Shown piece after piece: positions 5,026-7,149 of a stretch of 7,149 nt of DNA (position 1 is its first letter; the number at the start of each line of letters is the position of its first letter). This DNA is from Thermoplasmata archaeon (GTDB lineage Archaea > Thermoplasmatota > Thermoplasmata > RBG-16-68-12). The position numbers were made by a program, and so were the translations under genes. The notes below the pieces were generated by a model. It had not been told where the DNA came from, did no database searches, and worked only from the letters and a program-made list of their open reading frames with translations. The stretch spans positions 1-7,149 of the forward strand of contig DUJI01000198.1 of assembly GCA_013329855.1 (NCBI GenBank). Direction: 5' to 3'.

Positions 5026-7149
5026 ATGCCGGAGGCTTGGCACGCGGTCGATGTGGCGACCCTCTTCGAGCGCCAGGCCTCCTCCCCCACGGGTTTGTCC
5101 AAGGGCGAAGCCTCCGAGCGACTGGCCCGGATGGGGCCCAACGAGCTCGTCCAGACGACCCGGATCAGCCCGATCCGAATCCTGTTCGAGCAGTTCACGG
5201 ACGTGCTCGTCATCATCCTGATCATCGCCGCCGTGATCTCCGGCTACCTCGGGATTTCCAAGGGCGACTCCACGGAGCTGTGGGACGCCGTCCTCATCGC
5301 GATCATCGTCGTGTTGAATTCCATCCTGGGGTTCGTCCAGGAGTTTCGGGCCGAGAAGTCCCTGCAGGCCCTCAAGGCGCTCGCCGCACCGAAGGCCCAC
5401 GTGGTCCGAGAGGGCGAGGCCCTCGTGGTCCCCGCGCGGGAGCTGGTCCCCGGGGATGCCGTGATGCTTGCGGCGGGCGACAAGGTGCCCGCGGACCTCC
5501 GGCTCTTCGAGGTCGCCAGCTTCCGCACGAACGAGGCGTCCCTCACCGGCGAGTCGACGCCCGTCAGCAAGACGACCGCCGTGCTTCCCGCGGACGCGTT
5601 CCTCGGAGACCGCAAGAACATGACCTTCATGGGCACGACGGTCGAAGGCGGACGCGGGAAGGGCCTGGTCGTTGCGACGGGGATGGCGACCGAGCTCGGC
5701 AAGATCGCCGGCCTCGTGCAGCAGGAGACGAAGGAGGAGACGCCTCTTCAGAGGCAGCTCGACCGGCTCGGACGCCAGATCGGCCTGATCATCCTCGGGA
5801 TCGCCGCCGCGGTCTTCGTCATCATGTTCCTCAAGGAGGCCGACCCCATGGGCAAGCTCGAGTTGCTCTTCCTTACCGCAGTCGGCTTGGCCGTGGCTGC
5901 CATCCCGGAAGGCCTGCCCGCCGTGGTCACGATCAGCCTCGCGCTCGGCCTGCAGCGGATGATCAAGCGGCACGCCCTGATCCGCAAGCTCCCCGCCGTC
6001 GAGGCCCTGGGCGCGGCGACGGTGATTTGCTCGGACAAGACGGGCACCCTGACGAAGGGGGAGATGAACGTCCGCTCCTTCTTCGTCGATGGCCGCACGT
6101 ACGAGGTCCGTGGCGAGGGGTTCGACCCGGGTGGCGACATCGTCGCAGACGGGCAGCCCGTCGACCTGAAGGCTCACGCGGACCTGCGCGAGGCCCTCGT
6201 CTGCGGCGTCCTCTGCAACGACGCGAGCCTCCGCCGGGAAGGGGAGCGGTGGACGTGCGAAGGCGACCCCACGGAGGGGGCCCTGGTCGTCGCGGCCATG
6301 CGGGCCGGCCTGGACGCGGACATCCTCCGGTCCGAGCAGCCGCGCGTGGCGGAGATCGCATTCACCTCCGAGCGGAAGCTCATGTCGACCCTCCATGCCC
6401 CGCTCTCGGCCCAGGCGCTCCGCGAGATCCTCGCGGTGTCCGAGGACCGCCGTCATCTCTCCCTGGCCGAGATCGGCGCCAAGATGCTCTACGTGAAGGG
6501 CGCGCCGGAGAGGGTCCTGGCCGCCTGCACTCACCAACTCGTCCAGGGAGAGCGCAGGCCCCTGACGGACTACGACCGGAAGCAGTACCTCTTCCAGAAC
6601 CAGGAGATGGCCACGCGTGCGCTTCGCGTCCTCGGGCTGGCGAGTCGGTCCTTCCCCGAAGAGGTCCCTCCGATCCGCGAGCAGGCGCTCGAGGAAGGCC
6701 TCACGTTCCTCGGACTGGTCGGCATGATGGACGCCCCTCGCCTGGACGCCATGACGGCGATTGACCGCTGCAAGAAGGCGGGGATCCAGGTCGTCATGAT
6801 CACGGGGGACCACAAGCTGACCGCCATGGCGGTCGCGCGGGAGATGGGGATCCTCGCGGAAGGGGAGCGCGCCCTGACCGGCGAGGAGCTCGACAAGGTC
6901 CCCGAGGACGACCTGCTCCGGGACGTGGAGCGCATCAAGGTCTACGCCCGCGTCAGCCCGGAGCACAAGATGCGCATCGTGGACGCCTGGAAGAAGAAAG
7001 GCCACATCGTCGCCATGACCGGAGACGGCGTGAACGATGCGCCTGCCCTGAAGCGCTCCGATCTGGGCGTCGCCATGGGGATCACGGGGACCGACGTCGC
7101 GAAGGAGAGCGCGGACATGGTCCTCACGGACGACAACTTCGCCTCCATC
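5026..7149 (+). CDS. P2A-type (Ca2+-like) cation-transporting P-type ATPase, 3' end outside window
   Basis: This membrane pump couples ATP hydrolysis to cation export through an aspartyl-phosphate. Landmarks in order are a cation_ATPase_N region (about 1-55), helices 1-2 (59-76, 88-107), actuator motif TGES (174-177), helices 3-4 (252-269, 281-305) with IPEGLP (293-298), phosphorylation motif CSDKTGTLT with Asp337, nucleotide-domain KGAPE (491-495), TGD (593-595) and hinge GDGVNDAP (666-673). [12 protein letters not shown] is SERCA/PMR1-like rather than Na,K-ATPase (which has GLLA) or plant/fungal H+-pump-like, so Ca2+ is the most likely ion. Helices 5-10, which carry the other ion ligands, lie past the right edge, so the ion is not proven. 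The usual DEA before LTGES reads NEA. The ATG at 5026 is preferred over ATG 5002 because of the TATA spacing; 708 codons are visible, against about 880-900 usually. Confidence 0.95.
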   Translation, partial: MPEAWHAVDVATLFERQASSPTGLSKGEASERLARMGPNELVQTTRISPIRILFEQFTDVLVIILIIAAVISGYLGISKGDSTELWDAVLIAIIVVLNSILGFVQEFRAEKSLQALKALAAPKAHVVREGEALVVPARELVPGDAVMLAAGDKVPADLRLFEVASFRTNEASLTGESTPVSKTTAVLPADAFLGDRKNMTFMGTTVEGGRGKGLVVATGMATELGKIAGLVQQETKEETPLQRQLDRLGRQIGLIILGIAAAVFVIMFLKEADPMGKLELLFLTAVGLAVAAIPEGLPAVVTISLALGLQRMIKRHALIRKLPAVEALGAATVICSDKTGTLTKGEMNVRSFFVDGRTYEVRGEGFDPGGDIVADGQPVDLKAHADLREALVCGVLCNDASLRREGERWTCEGDPTEGALVVAAMRAGLDADILRSEQPRVAEIAFTSERKLMSTLHAPLSAQALREILAVSEDRRHLSLAEIGAKMLYVKGAPERVLAACTHQLVQGERRPLTDYDRKQYLFQNQEMATRALRVLGLASRSFPEEVPPIREQALEEGLTFLGLVGMMDAPRLDAMTAIDRCKKAGIQVVMITGDHKLTAMAVAREMGILAEGERALTGEELDKVPEDDLLRDVERIKVYARVSPEHKMRIVDAWKKKGHIVAMTGDGVNDAPALKRSDLGVAMGITGTDVAKESADMVLTDDNFASI

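Noticed and set aside
5037..6764. A 575-codon plus-strand frame inside the ATPase gene
   Set aside because: It is a +1-type shadow of the real frame, very Arg/Pro/Gly-rich, and carries none of the ATPase motifs.
4996..7005. A 669-codon open frame on the minus strand opposite the P-type ATPase
   Set aside because: It is antisense to a gene with complete P-type motifs, is rich in Arg/Gly/Asp/His/Leu with no recognisable domain, and is expected from GC-rich third positions.

Overview
The window reads as chromosomal DNA from a GC-rich archaeon. Signs of this are AT-rich TATA-like boxes about 27-31 bases upstream of likely start codons or RNA ends, almost no Shine-Dalgarno sites, a tRNA gene without an encoded CCA end, and an SERCA-like P-type ATPase and a CPA2-type antiporter among its genes. 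High GC with this gene style would fit a Thermoplasmatota-like metagenomic lineage, but no phylogenetic marker here settles that. I see no insertion sequence, phage gene, CRISPR array or rRNA.

Layout, left to right. A six-helix membrane protein (+) fills positions 1-694; it looks like three tandem helical hairpins resembling the rotor (c/K) subunit of archaeal/vacuolar ATPases. A tRNA-Gly(CCC) with its own TATA-like box follows, then a pyroglutamyl peptidase I gene (+) with all three catalytic residues. This peptidase overlaps tail-to-tail by 44 bases with a stand-alone LON-domain protein (-). Upstream of the LON gene, on the same strand, is a 52-residue zinc-ribbon gene (2115-2273). Divergent from it lies a metallo-beta-lactamase-fold hydrolase of the glyoxalase II type (+). 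Its stop codon directly abuts the stop codon of a large CPA2-type cation/proton antiporter (-). A 207-base intergenic region then separates the antiporter from a divergently transcribed P2A (calcium-pump-like) P-type ATPase (+), which runs off the right edge.

The genes are mostly single units, each with its own promoter-like box, rather than one operon. The clearest functional pairing is the divergent antiporter and cation-pumping ATPase, which could share regulation in ion homeostasis. The zinc-ribbon and LON genes are 32 bases apart on one strand and may be partly co-transcribed. Four items deserve attention: the triplicated hairpin protein with only one retained carboxylate; the antiporter, which lacks the usual ion-binding Asp and carries an HExxH motif in an extra membrane tail; the unlisted zinc-ribbon gene; and a consistent TATA-to-start spacing implying leaderless transcripts, which relocates several start codons.
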